This document shows positions 11,676-22,489 of a stretch of 64,000 nt of DNA, piece after piece (within the stretch, counting starts at the first letter, position 1; each line of letters starts with the position of its first letter). The stretch covers positions 19,005,054 to 19,069,053 of the forward strand of contig NC_133101.1 in the NCBI RefSeq assembly GCF_022965805.1, in the 5' to 3' direction. The notes below the pieces were generated by a model. The model saw only the letters and a list, made by a program, of their open reading frames with translations, had not been told where the DNA came from and made no database searches. The position numbers and the translations under genes are program-made. The stretch comes from Primulina eburnea (taxonomy: Eukaryota; Streptophyta; Magnoliopsida; Lamiales; Gesneriaceae).

Positions 11676-11689
11676 GAGTCTTTAGACTC
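11676..11689 (+). promoter_or_regulatory. Conserved GAGTCT/AGACTC dyad near LTR 3' end
   Basis: GAGTCTTTAGACTC is followed by ACTAG and, 20 bases on, GCAGGTGAGG. The same arrangement, with variations, recurs in four other Ty3 LTRs of this window (32725, 47417, 58304, 63010). Role unknown. Confidence 0.55.
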
Positions 11690-11977
11690 ACTAGGCTTGA
11701 TCGATGCAGGTGAGGATGTTTTTGAGGAAGCTGGAGGTGGGGACCAAGGAGCAGGCTTGGACTGAGCGGGATGCTAAACCCGAGGACCGTCATGTTTTAA
11801 ATTTTATGAAAACATTTAATACTTTTGTCAAACTTTAAATTTCAAATCTTTTGTTGCAACAACTTGTGAGACGTACAGTTTATTTCTTTTCTAGAATTTT
11901 GAATGTTCACGTTTTAATTAAGAAAATTTTTAATTTTTTCCGCAAATTTTAAGTAGTAAAAATTACGGTACGTTACA

Positions 11978-12560
11978 ATTAGTGAATGAATATATATCAT
12001 TACTAGTCTGCACATGAATCTCTATATCATCCGATTGCACAACAACAATGTTCTCAATATAATTTTGCTGATGAGGAAATTATCATCCATATGCACCTTA
12101 GCCATGTTCTCCATATTATTTTCCCGACTGAGCATATTTCTAATTTCTATATTATGATTTGAATAAACATTGTTTACATATTTGAATACCTCATTGTTGT
12201 TACAATGATCAACAGAGACAAAAGTTCTATCAAAATAGTCATCATATAAATCATTTTCATTATCATTAATGTATTCATTATCCACATGTCCATCATTCAC
12301 ATTCAAATCAACGGGCTCAGTGCAATCAGTTCAAACAATATCAGGAGTTCAATTCGTCTCAACAACATCCAAAGTAGCAACAACACTACATTCAAATTCG
12401 ACATAAAGCATAGGTCTGTCTCTTGCACAACCAAAATATAAGTACGCTTTCAAATCATCTCAATATAAATAGGACGAATATTGCAATGCTTGACATCCAA
12501 TAGATAACTTAATCTCAAATTTAGGTGCCATCTAGATTCATAACTATGTATATCCCACAT
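11978..12560 (-). pseudogene. Mutator-like transposase, N-terminal remnant
   Basis: On the minus strand, a start near 12530 (MAPKFEIKLS) is followed after two stops by an acidic stretch rich in Asn and Asp (12022-12306, DNEYINDNENDLYDDYFD). This layout, a short basic start then an acidic linker, precedes the MuDR domain in plant MULE transposases. Its orientation and position are right for the N-terminus of the remnant at 227-1360, which resumes across the solo LTR. The sequence alone would not identify it; the call depends mainly on that continuity. It has stops near 12345 and 12460 and is not functional. Confidence 0.45.
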
Positions 12561-13300
12561 CGTATATATTCCATCGAACAAGTTTCACAATCAATAGGAA
12601 TCGTTGCTTACTTAGCATTAGACCATTGACATCATTTAAATATATTATCTTCATATTTTTCTCATTTAGCGTCGTACTCAAAGACAACGACTGTTGTCAT
12701 AACATATACAAATATATAACATACATTAGATACTACAATCCAATATAACATTAAAATAATTAATTTAAAACTAGCAACCGAAGCACACACACAATTTTAG
12801 ATATTTGATATGTTGCTTAATCAACTTAAACCTTGAAGTATGGATATTTGTAATTTGATATGAAATATATAATAATATATATTTTACAATGAATTTTTAG
12901 TCGTTGCATCAATTTATACAATGAATTTTGAATATTATACATGAATGTTTACACATTGCATCCATATAGAATCTTAGAAAATTGATCGATGATTTAAATT
13001 GAACACCTAATAAAAAAAATTAAGGAATAAAATATCCATAATCATCTTGAATCATGTTTCCATCCCTTCACTTTCAATTATTTGAGTCAATTGTTAAAAC
13101 AATATGTAACACACTCACTTTGTACTTAAACCAAAATCTCACTAAAATATATTTTTGCTTGATCCGCGCTACGCTTGTAGAACTGCAAGAATGACCGTTG
13201 TAAATTGTGAAATTTTTCTTCTTTTTCATTAAATAAACATTGAATATGTAAGCTAAATATATACTGAACAATATTTTTTCTCTTATTTATTTTTTTGTTG
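12561..13300. other. AT-rich region, nothing recognised
   Basis: No coding similarity or repeat structure that I can support. It may be the 5' end of the Mutator-like element, but I found no terminal inverted repeat. Confidence 0.5.
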
Positions 13301-13439
13301 TTATGCTTTTCTACAAAATTACTGAAAAAATCAATATATTAAAACTAAAATAGATATTACACACGATGCATTTATAAAATATGAAAAAGTATAGGTTGTC
13401 ATGCTTCCACAAGATTGCATCGGTCAATCCATACCAATT
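13301..13439 (+). repeat. Left copy of a 139-bp duplication flanking the copia element
   Basis: From TTATGCTTTT to CCATACCAATT this is nearly identical to 18119-18257 on the far side of the copia element. A third, unoccupied copy lies at 34168. It directly abuts a truncated 3' LTR. Confidence 0.85.
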
Positions 13440-13504
13440 TATAGTTTTACTGTAAATGGAAGAAGCGCTAAGTTTACAAACACGATTATTTACTATACTC
13501 AACA

Positions 13505-13516
13505 CTCCCCCTTCAA
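13505..13516 (-). other. Polypurine tract of the copia element
   Basis: On the minus strand TTGAAGGGGGAG lies immediately before the TGTTGAGTATAG start of the 3' LTR. Confidence 0.8.
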
Positions 13517-13571
13517 GGTTGCAACCCAAAATAACACAGCAACCTTGAGAGTAAAACAAACAGAAAACACA

Positions 13572-15055
13572 TTAATAGTAGTTACAGGGCTGATGCAAAT
13601 CACGAACACCAACTTTGGAAAGCAGGTATGAATGTTGAGAACTCTTTAAAGCTTTAGTAAAGATATCACCCAACTGCTCAGTTGTTGGAATATACGCAGT
13701 AGTTATAGTTCCATCTTTAACCCGCTCACGCACCAAATGACAATCAATTTCAATATGTTTCGTGCGTTCATGATACATGGGATTAGCTGCAATTTGTATA
13801 GCAGCAGTGTTATCACAAAACAGAGTCGTGGAAGTTGTCAACTTGAGACCCATGTCAGCTAACAAACCAGAAATCCATACTACTTCATAGGTTGTTGAAG
13901 CCATTGCACGATACTCGGCTTCTGCAGATGACCTGGAGACAGTGTTTTGTTTCTTGGTTTTCCAAGACAATAGGGAGTCTCCTAATTTAACACAATATCC
14001 CGTGAGAGAACGACGAGTCATTGGGCAGGAAGCCCAATCAAAGTCACAATAGGCAGAAAGGGAAGTAGATGTGTTCACAGAAAGCATGATACCCAAACCA
14101 GGTGATCCCTTGAGGTATCGAACTACACGAATGGCTGCATCCATATGTGATTGCTTTGGTGAATGCATAAACTGAGTCAAGTTTTGTACTGCATAACATA
14201 TGTCGGGTCGTGTAATTGTTAAATACAATAAACGACCCACTAATCGTTTGTAAACACTTGCATCTTCTAACAAATCATCCTCAAGGCCACCATGATCAGA
14301 CTTATGCATGATAACATCTAGTTCATGGGTTGTGAATTTTTTATTTTGTTCCATTGGCGTGTAGACTGGCAGAGCTCCTGCTACACCAGTCTCTGCAATG
14401 AGTTCCAGCGCATATTTGCGCTAATTCAAGTAAATTCCCTCTTTAGATCTCGCAACTTCAATCCCTAAAAAATACCTCCCAAGTCCTTAATCTACAACTT
14501 AGAATGCAAAAAACTCAAAAGTACCTGAATACACTTCGCACTACTCCCTGTGACAACAATATCATCCACATAAACAACAAGGAGAGTAACAGAATCTGGT
14601 TCATGCTTGACAAACAATGAGTAATCGTGTTGATATTGACGAAAGCCTGATTCAAACATCACAACAGCAAACTTATTGTTCCATTGCCGTGAAGCTTGAC
14701 GTAAACCATACAAGGACTTCCTTAATTTGCAGACTTTACGCTCCCCTTGTATTTTATAGCCTTCTGGAAGATTCACATATATATCCTCATCTAAATCCCC
14801 TTGCAAGAAAGCATTACTGACATCCATTTGTAACAGGGGCCAGCGATTGATTGCTGCAACTTTCAACAAACATCTAATAGTTACAATTTTTGCTGTCGGC
14901 GAAAAAGTTTCATGAAAGTCGATCCCTGGCTGCTGTGTATAACCCTTAGCCACAAGTCTTGCCTTAAATCGATCCACTGACCCATCAGATTTAAGCTTAA
15001 TCTTGTATACCCATCGGCAACCAATAGGTTTGACAGTTGGTGGTAATTCAACCAC
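13572..15055 (-). pseudogene. Copia reverse transcriptase and RNase H
   Basis: RT occupies about 14492-15055 and copies the element RNA into DNA. Visible are WVYKIKLKSDGSVDRFKARL, LLQMDVSNAFLQGDLDEDIY with the first catalytic Asp, LYGLRQASRQWN and the intact active site VVYVDDIVV. RNase H (13572-14354) has YAVQNLTQFMHSPKQSHMDA, SRSSAEAEYRAMA, FCDNTAAI and YHERTKHIEIDCH. Between them a shift with a stop near 14487 and a TAG at 14421-14423 break the polyprotein. It is the end of the gag-pol frame, downstream of integrase. It was probably active in the recent past, since only single lesions separate the domains. Confidence 0.85.
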
Positions 15056-15546
15056 GTCCCAAGTATGATTACTCTACAATGCTGCCAACTCCAAGTTCAT
15101 AGCATCTTGCCACTTAGAATCTGTGATTGCCTCATGGTAAGAACTTGTCTCTGTAACTGAAGACATAGCAGCAAGATACTCTTGGTATGATGAAGAAAAA
15201 TTCGAATATGTGAGGTACTTAGAAATAGGATAGGAGCAAATGGCCGAATTGGTTTTGGGTGGAATGGAACAGGAGAAATCCTTCAACCAAATAGGAGGAA
15301 CAATTGTTCTAGAAGACCTTCTCAGTGGTGGATTAACTGAGGCCTCAGAAGAAGTGTCGGAGTTTGACCCAACAACTTCAGAGTCAATGAATGGAGATGA
15401 GTTTTTTTTACAAAAGGGGTGGTAGATGAAATGTTATCAGAGACTTGACAAGGTTCAGGTACAAAGGGAAATTTGTTCTCATAGAAGGTTACGTCTCTAG
15501 AAACAAATACCCGTTTTGAATTCAAGTTTAAGACCTTATACCCCTT
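15056..15546 (-). pseudogene. Copia integrase-RT linker region
   Basis: Short minus-strand open pieces (15322-15525 with KRVFVSRDVTFYENKFPF, and 15074-15286 with YHEAITDSKWQDAMNLELAAL) are the usual spacer after integrase and the lead-in to RT in copia elements. Stops near 15073 and 15547 interrupt the frame. Confidence 0.7.
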
Positions 15547-16745
15547 TTAGACAATAGAATATCCCAAGAACACACAACGAGCAGCTCTAGGGGAAAATTT
15601 ATGCCCAACTGGTAGAATAGATGTATAACACAAGCAACCAAATGATCGAATATGGTCAAAAACAGGGGCTTTATGGAAAAGAATTTCAAAAGGAGTCTTA
15701 TTCATGAGAATAGGCGTAGGAGTTCTATTAATCAGATACACTGCTATTAACACACAATCTCCCCAATATCTTAACGGGACAGAAGACTGAAATCTCAACG
15801 ATCTAGCAACATTAAGTATGTTCCTATGTTTTCTTTCAACCAACCCGTTTTGCTGGGGAGTATATGGACAAGAACTATGATGGATTATGCCAAGGGATTG
15901 AAAAAGATTATTGCAACCAGAATTGAAAAAATCTGTTGCATTGTCTGTTCTAATTATCTTAACTTTGGTAGAAAATTGAGTGTCTATCATGGCAAGAAAA
16001 ATCCGAATCATACCAAGTGTATCTAACTTGGAATGCATAAGGAATACCCATGTACCTCGAGAAAACTCATCTACAATGGTCAAAAAATACCTTTCTCCAT
16101 TGTATGTAGGAGTGTTGAAGGGACCCCATATATCCATATGCACTAACTCAAACACCCGAGAAGTCTTAGTACAACTTTCAGAAGGTAAACTCAATCTAGG
16201 CTGCTTCGACATAGGACAAACAGAACAATGTGGCAATGTATCAGTAATAGACACAAATGGAAGCAACTTCATTCTCGAAAAAGACATATGACCCAAACGT
16301 TTATGCCAATCATACAAGCTGACAGAAGAATTAGAAACAAGGGGTTTGTCTACTGTTAAAGTATTACATCTTGTTTCAAAAGGAAAAAGTTCTGGTTGCA
16401 ATGTTGAAAAATCATTTGGAGTAAAGTGATAGAGACCACCCTCTTCTCTACCAATCCCCATTATCTTCCCAGTCTTGAGGTCCTGAAATAGACAAAAAAA
16501 GGGTAGAAGGTGACACAACAATGGTGATTCTTGGTGAACTTGGAAATGGATAAAAGATTGAATCGAAAATTGGGAACATATAGCACATTTTCGAGGGTAA
16601 CAGCACTTGTGATAGGCACTGTTCCTATCTTGCTTATATATGTCTTACTACCATTTGGCATCCTCACAAATTTAGTGGATTCTTCTATAGACTTCGAATT
16701 TTGCAAGCAATGAAGGGTATCCAACCATGTGTTCATTTGCTCCAA
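15547..16745 (-). pseudogene. Copia pre-integrase and integrase domains
   Basis: The GAG-pre-integrase zinc-binding part is DWHKRLGHMSFSRM ... CSVCPMSKQ (two His, two Cys). The catalytic core shows HMDIWGPF (first Asp), IIRTDNATDFF (second Asp) and QQNGLVERKHRN (Glu), so the DDE triad is present. The tail carries NKTPFEILF and RSFGCLCYTSIL. Integrase would insert the element cDNA into the genome. The upstream fragment 16461-16745 (GTVPITSAVTLENVLYVPNF) is the protease-to-integrase link in another frame, overlapping at a shift near 16490. The DDE residues look intact but the polyprotein frame is broken on both sides. Confidence 0.85.
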
Positions 16746-17835
16746 TATCTACAATCCAAGTGTATGGTGCACAAGGTAAACTATTACCTACCATATTCAC
16801 AGTCGGAGCTGAGGTTGAATGAATAGTGGAATTTCCAAGCAACTTCAGAATCTCCGCATACTGTGCAGCCGTGAAAATTTGAGACCCATTCGGTGTGCTT
16901 ACTTGTGGCATTTCAGCAGAACCATTATCCACTAAATTGGCTTCTCTCTGAACATTTTTGTTCTTCTGAAAATCCTTGCCAAATTTCTTATTGTAAACTT
17001 TTCCTTCAGACGGCTTATGCATTTTATGCCCTGGTGGATAACCATGAAGTCGAAAGCAATAATCTATTGTATGCCCAGTCCAGTGACAATGATCACATTT
17101 CATCTCTTTCTTGTAATATGTACTCTTATCTTTATTTTGCATAGAGTAAAACACTGAGGTTGGAACTTCAATCGGATTAATCGATCGATGCAATTCTTCT
17201 TGTGAGAGCATGGAGAATTCCTGACCAACAGTGGGCAAAGGATTCATCATAAGGATTTGGCTCCTCATGTTCACGTAGCTTTCATTCAACCCCATCAAAA
17301 ACTGAAGCAGACGCTGTTGTTGATCATGCTCCACATATTTTCTAGCCGTAGCACACTCACATGAAGGTAGTGTTATTAATGAGGAATACTCATCCCACAA
17401 TTGCTTCAACTTACAGTAATAACTCGAGATTGTGTTATTACCTTGAACCAAGCAACCTATATCGCGATGAAGAAAAAAAACTCTGGAACCGTTTACCTCA
17501 TCAAACTGATCCTTCAGATCTGTCCACACAATCGAAGCATCCGTGGAATACACTATTCCTCCAAAAATCTCCTTTGATACAGAGTTCATAATCCATGATA
17601 AGACCATAGAATTGTATCGTTCCCATTGCTGTAACATGAGATTACCTGCAGCTGGTCGTTTACACGTACCATCGATGAATGCAACTTTGTTCTTCGCACG
17701 TAGTGCAATTAGCATCTCTCTACTCCAAATTCCATAGTTTGCAACTCCTGTTAAATGCTCAGTAATCAGATTCAAACCTGGAGTGTCCGAAGCATGGATG
17801 GTCATCGGATCATTGAAATTGCCTGCATTTGCCAT
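16672..17835 (-). CDS. Copia gag and protease start, 387 codons open
   Basis: A long open frame starting MANAGNFNDPMTIHASDTPG. It contains the copia gag region (LTGVANYGIWSREMLIALRA, residues about 28-47), a zinc knuckle CDHCHWTGHTIDYC near residue 250, and the start of the aspartic protease with WIVDIGANEHM near residue 365. In the family this is usually a DTGA or DSGA active site, so DIGA is a likely inactivating change. The frame ends at a stop soon after, before integrase. It starts about 120 bp downstream of the primer site, as expected for gag. Confidence 0.85.
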   Translation of the reverse strand: MANAGNFNDPMTIHASDTPGLNLITEHLTGVANYGIWSREMLIALRAKNKVAFIDGTCKRPAAGNLMLQQWERYNSMVLSWIMNSVSKEIFGGIVYSTDASIVWTDLKDQFDEVNGSRVFFLHRDIGCLVQGNNTISSYYCKLKQLWDEYSSLITLPSCECATARKYVEHDQQQRLLQFLMGLNESYVNMRSQILMMNPLPTVGQEFSMLSQEELHRSINPIEVPTSVFYSMQNKDKSTYYKKEMKCDHCHWTGHTIDYCFRLHGYPPGHKMHKPSEGKVYNKKFGKDFQKNKNVQREANLVDNGSAEMPQVSTPNGSQIFTAAQYAEILKLLGNSTIHSTSAPTVNMVGNSLPCAPYTWIVDIGANEHMVGYPSLLAKFEVYRRIH

Positions 17836-17950
17836 TCCAGCGGGAGTAGAGAAATCGATTTAAATCTTCAAATCACAGCTAGAAAATTGCGATCTATGGC
17901 AATCACCAGTCACGCGAAGCTTACCAGAATCCCTAGATTAGATTCCGTAT

Positions 17951-17961
17951 CTCTGATACCA
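17951..17961 (-). other. Primer binding site of the copia element
   Basis: TGGTATCAGAG on the minus strand immediately follows the ...TTCAACA end of the 5' LTR. This is the tRNA-iMet type. Confidence 0.85.
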
Positions 17962-18118
17962 TGTTGAAGTTATGAGTTGGAGCCAAAATATGAAATTCTG
18001 TTTATTGAATCAGAATGAATCAATTACCTTTGAGCTACTATTCTACCACTATTTATAGTCTTACTGTAAATGGAAGAAGCGCTAAGTTTACAAACACGAT
18101 TATTTACTATACTCAACA
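17962..18118 (-). repeat. 5' LTR of the copia element
   Basis: 157 bp, beginning TGTTGAGTATAG and ending CAACA on the minus strand. Its first 65 bp are repeated at 13440-13504 (3' LTR) with few changes. Confidence 0.85.
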
Positions 18119-18674
18119 TTATGCTTTTCCACAAAATTACTGAAAAAATCAATATATTAAAACTAAAATAGATATTAAACACGATGCATTTATAAAATAT
18201 GAAAAAGTATAGGTTGTCATGCTTCCACAAGATTGCATCGGTCAATCCATACCAATTCTCTTTGCACCGTAAAAATAACAAAACAAAACATGCTTATCAT
18301 TTTCATTGTTAAATAAAAAAAGATAGAGAGAAACATATATGATAACTACTGGAAAATGAAGACAACAAAGTTCCAAGTGGGAAGAAATGGAAAGCGAACT
18401 GCTGAAAGGCAACTGCTGATTATTCATACTTGCATCAAGATTCAGCTTTTTCGTCGATTTTTTTCAACAGGGAAGCTCGACTCACAGTAAATTCTTGCAA
18501 ACAATCCAAATCAAATAGTATTAAATATTTAAAACATAAATATCCGTTTCCTTTTATGCAAGCTAATGACTTTTATTCAAGAATGTATGAACGAAGTTAA
18601 CACAATACGTTCACTTCCGTTTTCTCGTTTCTAGCGAAAATAAAGGGACGATTCGAAAACAAACATGGAAGATG
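18119..18674 (+). repeat. Unclassified dispersed repeat, copy 2 (first 139 bp also at 13301)
   Basis: About 550 bp closely similar to 34168-34700. The shared segment runs from ATTACTGAAAAAATCA to GGAAGATG. No coding capacity or terminal repeat was recognised. The 34168 copy shows the site without the copia insertion. Confidence 0.75.
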
Positions 18675-19790
18675 TGTTGAGAAAATTGTTAGAGTAGATA
18701 GATGTCTTGTAAGCCAACTGTTGGCTGATGAATTTATTGACTCCAGTGTAATAAACAATCTTTATTTTAATATAATTTACTTTTTAATAGTTTTCTTTTA
18801 CTTTATCTGTATACCCATGCAAGCAGCATAGATAAAGTTCTTGATTATGCTTTAATACAAATGAATCGTAATTCGATGTTGAAACTCATTTGTAAACACT
18901 GCATATTATAAATTCGTTCCTAGTCGATTCAGCCGCCTAAAACATGGATAAATGTCGCTTGAGCTCGAGACTAGCATCTGTGATGTTGTGTACTGCATTT
19001 CTTGTTAAGGGCATAGAGATGTCCAAACATACAGATGGGTAGTCATATGATGATTATACCGAACAACCCTCCCTCGGACTTTCCAAGTGGTTATCATTCA
19101 TCGAGAAGATAAGTCCGTGGTTATGATTGTACACCATTAGTCCTTACGACCTGGGACAACACTGAGGCTCTATATGCTAGAGCTGTGCTTTGACTCGTTT
19201 ACCGGCTCCAGGAGAGTCATCAGGTGGCGAGGTATTGGGTACAGTCGCGACACATATAGGAGCCAGTGCATTGTAGTCGGGGATTCACCGCTCACCTACG
19301 GGTGTGGATATCCTATGTGATCTGATGTAATAATAGTGCATGGAATCTCTGACCAAAGTATGAGATGTATGTTGGAGAAGGAGTTCTCTAATAGTACACG
19401 CGATGCCACTATTATATGTAACACATAGTTATCGAATTAATATACAACCTTCTATGAACCAATGGTTGCAGATTCAATCGGGATATTTGAGATGAAGGGA
19501 TCGTACTGTACGTTAATCATAATCGACTGGTTCTTGCAGGCACTATCAGTGGTACCTAGGGGATCATGGGGCGATGCTACTAGACGCTCTTACCATGATC
19601 CGATGGGTGCAATCAGAAATGAGTTCTGACATTCTTGATCAAGGTGTGATGGAAAGAATGGGGCTAACTAGGGTAAGCCCAAATAAGGGATTATGTCCTG
19701 AATCACAAAGAGTTGTGAACCTACGGCTAGCTGTATCCCTGAACCATTGAGGGTCACACAAGTACTGGATCGTTTGTTCCCGTTGAGAAA

Positions 19791-20082
19791 ATAAATTCAA
19801 GTAGTTGAATTTATATATTATTATAGTAAATTCAAGGAGTTGAATTTATGATAATTAAATTTTTAGAAAATAAATTCAAGGAGTTGAATTTATGAGATAG
19901 TAAATTCAAGAAGTTGAATTTATGAAATATGGAGAGAATAAATTCAAAGGGTTGAATTTATGAAATTTGATAATTTAATTTATTAAACTCAAAAGTTGAG
20001 TTTATTAAATATTAAATTTTGGATGTGAAAATTCAAGAGGTTGAATTTATAATTTAAATATTAAATTCAAATGTTGAATTTA
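19791..20082 (+). repeat. Array of eight TAAATTCAA / TTGAATTTA hairpins
   Basis: Eight inverted repeats start at 19791, 19827, 19870, 19901, 19938, 19984, 20029 and 20062. Each has arms of 8-10 bases around a 3-4 base loop (GTAG, GGAG, GGAG, GAAG, AGGG, AAG, GAGG, ATG). In the sixth both arms changed together, to TAAACTCAA and TTGAGTTTA, so pairing is kept. Confidence 0.9.
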
Positions 20083-20361
20083 TAATGGATATATGCATCG
20101 AGATTTGGTCTAATATATGCATGCAATTAGAATCCATAGTTAACTTAATTAATATAGTTAATTAAGTTAAAGGATGGATTAGAAAAATATAATAATGATT
20201 TTTTAATTATTATAATGCATGTAATTTCGGTGGAGAAAATCGAGATTGCCAAATGTTGGCATGCAATTTTAGAATCTTTAATAAACTTAATTAATTAGAT
20301 TAATTAAGGAAATGAAAGATTAGAAATAATATAAGAATTTTGATTCTTTTATATAATATAT

Positions 20362-20545
20362 GGCAAAAACTTGTGTGAGACGGTCTCAAGGGTCGTATTT
20401 GTGAGACGGATCTCTTATTTGGGTCATCCATGAAAAAATATTACTTTTTATGTTAAGAGTATTACTTTTTATTGTGAATATGGGCAGGGTTGACCCGTCT
20501 CACAGATTAAGATCCGTTAGACGGTCTCACATGAGACCCACTCAT
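20362..20545 (+). mobile_element. Short MITE-like repeat with GTGAGACGGTCTCA ends
   Basis: About 184 bp with inverted terminal sequence: TGTGAGACGGTCTCA on the left against TAGACGGTCTCACATGAGACC on the right, plus internal GTGAGACGG and CCGTCTCAC. An opposite-oriented copy lies at 35686-35867. No coding capacity; superfamily not determined. Confidence 0.75.
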
Positions 20546-21160
20546 ATTATATTGCATCCAAAAGTTTTGGCAAATAAAAAGAATATGTCATTAATTTAGA
20601 ATCTTTAATTAAGTAAATTAAGGATTAGAAATAAAGATAATGATTTTGATTCTTAATTGATAAGGGAGCATCCGAGAGTTTTTTAAAAAAGGAAAAATAG
20701 GTACTGCTCTTCAATTCAATTGTTTGGGCAAGAAGACTTTCGGCTCTCCCAATTCCAAAAGCTGCTCTCGAAATCTTTTTCTTATGCAAAGAAAATTCGG
20801 CTTGTGCTAATTAATCGCAATGAGTCGATTTCTTCTTCGTGTTCTATCTCTACGCAAAAACATCTTATAATTTTATAGTGCAAATTATAAGAGGAACAAG
20901 TATTTCAGTCGTGGACCGGATTAGGAGATTGAAGAAAGTTCGTAGGAATTCATCAAGAGCTATCTCCGCTAATCCCGAAATAGTTGGAGCCGTGTGAATC
21001 GTTCACCAAAAGGTATAAATTTTCAACATCCTATGAATGTTTGTTTAATTATGAAAACCATAAGAGCGTCCAAATCAAATATATATTTTGATTGTCAAAA
21101 TAAAATAAAAATTTTTAAACTTCCGCTGCGTTTGGGCTCGTAGAACACCACGATCCAACA

Positions 21161-22465
21161 AAAAGAGATTCTCCATTGATATTCTCGAATTAATATATCA
21201 TAATTAAAATCTAATTCCGATTTATACAATTGAAAATAGATCGCAATTCCTCTATAAACTTACCTGCAACACAAAAAAAGATTAAATAAAATTCATAAGC
21301 TAAATAATTTTTTTTAAAATTAGTCAAATATCCAAATAAGAACTCGAATGCGATTATATACAATTCTCGGTTATGATGTTTTTTTTTACCATTTACATGG
21401 CCTGAAGCTGTTATTATCAATTAACACTGTGAGGGATAAGGGGGAGAAATAGGGCCATGATTTATGGGATAATGGGTGGATATTTTTCTCAATTTTAAAA
21501 TAATAGATAGATAAGAAGATGCATGGTCATTTGAAAAGGTGGGAGAAACCACTACAGTTGTAATATTACCATGAACCCAAAAAACAAAACTTTTATAGTA
21601 GACTGTATAGGGTAAAATTGGAAAGACATATGTTGGTGTGATTGACAAACCAGGTTGAAATTTTTTCAAATGTCGCTTTCATACCAGTTTGCAAAGCAAC
21701 ATAACAGATGATACAGAAGGTTGAAATGAAGGAAAAAATTGAATTCTTAAATTTTTCGAAATGTAGTTTCCATATCAGTTTAGATGAAATGTAGCTTCCA
21801 TACCTGTTTGCAAAACTAATATCAAATTTGTTAAAAAGTTAATCCTTCACTTTTCACCGCAACAACCAACATCCTAAATGTCTGAAAAGGCCAATGCTAC
21901 TCTCTTAATTTTCTTATCATTTTTTCCTTATGGATTTAAGGTTCCCCACGAGGCAAACTTTAAAGACTAAAGTATTGCCGATCCTTCAAATAAAATGAAG
22001 TATGGAAAATGGGGGTATATCCAGATCCATATATCATGTCTTCGTAAAGACAAACTGATATGCTTATTCAAACATGAAACGCAAACGTGATCTAAAACGA
22101 AACATGCCCTCGATTCAAAGAAATAAAGAATCGTTTTGTCGTCCCGATCTTTTTGAAATAAGTAATTGTTGGTGATATTCACCCCTAAACTACGAAAAGC
22201 TTGGTAAAAAATAATCACGATATGAAACATTTGAAATTTAAATGAACTTTCAAAGAACTCGTCTTCAACAATATGTGTGAAAACAACCGACAAACACCAC
22301 AAAGATCGTATCTTTGATAAATTTGATTTTGATTAACAAAGCAAATAAGCTTTGAAATTTGAGAAAAAAACTCACAAAACTTTGTATAAACTTCAATAAT
22401 AATCATTCTAAAGATTACAACTTTTGTTTATATGAAAAAATTCATTAAAAATCATAAGTTAAGGT
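21161..22465. other. AT-rich region, nothing recognised
   Basis: Only short open frames without family resemblance (for example the minus frame at 21967-22302). I see no repeat shared with the rest of the window. Confidence 0.5.
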
Positions 22466-22489
22466 TTCCATGTTGAATTCTACACTGCA

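Larger units (their letters stand above)
1361..11977 (+). mobile_element. Ty3-type solo LTR, split by the element at 1510-9447
   Basis: The LTR begins TGTTAGAACC at 1361, continues to 1509, resumes at 9453 and ends in ...CGTTACA at 11977, giving about 2.67 kb once the nested element is removed. No internal coding region, primer site or polypurine tract follows, so it looks like a solo LTR. It contains the sequence GGGATCGAGGAAAAGACCGG, which has counterparts in the other Ty3 LTRs here (near 30740, 47960 and 55855). It also contains a CA-rich microsatellite, two sets of dyads and the GAGTCTTTAGACTC hairpin. Flanks ATAGA and ATTAG are only an approximate target duplication. It sits inside the Mutator-like transposase. 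Confidence 0.6.
13440..18118 (-). mobile_element. Ty1/copia retrotransposon (Ale/Retrofit-like), 3' LTR truncated
   Basis: Minus-strand element with a 157-bp 5' LTR (17962-18118), primer site, gag, protease, integrase, RT, RNase H and polypurine tract, in Ty1/copia order. The 3' LTR (13440-13504) keeps only its first 65 bp and then joins a second copy of the flanking sequence. The gag start (SDTPGLNLITEHLTG..NYGIWSREMLIAL) resembles the Ale/Retrofit lineage. The reading frame has a few stops and shifts but all domains remain. Confidence 0.9.
18675..21160 (+). mobile_element. Solo-LTR-like noncoding retrotransposon unit
   Basis: About 2.5 kb starting TGTTGAGAAAATTG and ending ...CACGATCCAACA, with no coding domain. 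Its end (AAACTTCCGCTGCGTTTGGG ... CGATCCAACA) has the look of a plant LTR 3' end, but no primer site follows. The middle (19000-19760) is moderately GC-rich with no open frame. It carries the eight-hairpin array and a MITE. Flanks do not show a clean target duplication, so the borders are uncertain. Confidence 0.45.

Noticed and set aside
1361..11977. Exact target duplication for the outer solo LTR.
   Set aside because: ATAGA and ATTAG are only similar; I did not count this as firm evidence for the borders.
19791..20082. Possible CRISPR-like array (regular short repeats).
   Set aside because: Units are self-complementary hairpins with variable AT-rich spacers in a plant genome; there is no uniform repeat-spacer structure and no cas genes.
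21967..22302. Minus-strand frame of 111 codons, considered as an F-box-associated or other gene fragment.
   Set aside because: No motif order I can defend; composition is that of AT-rich noncoding DNA.
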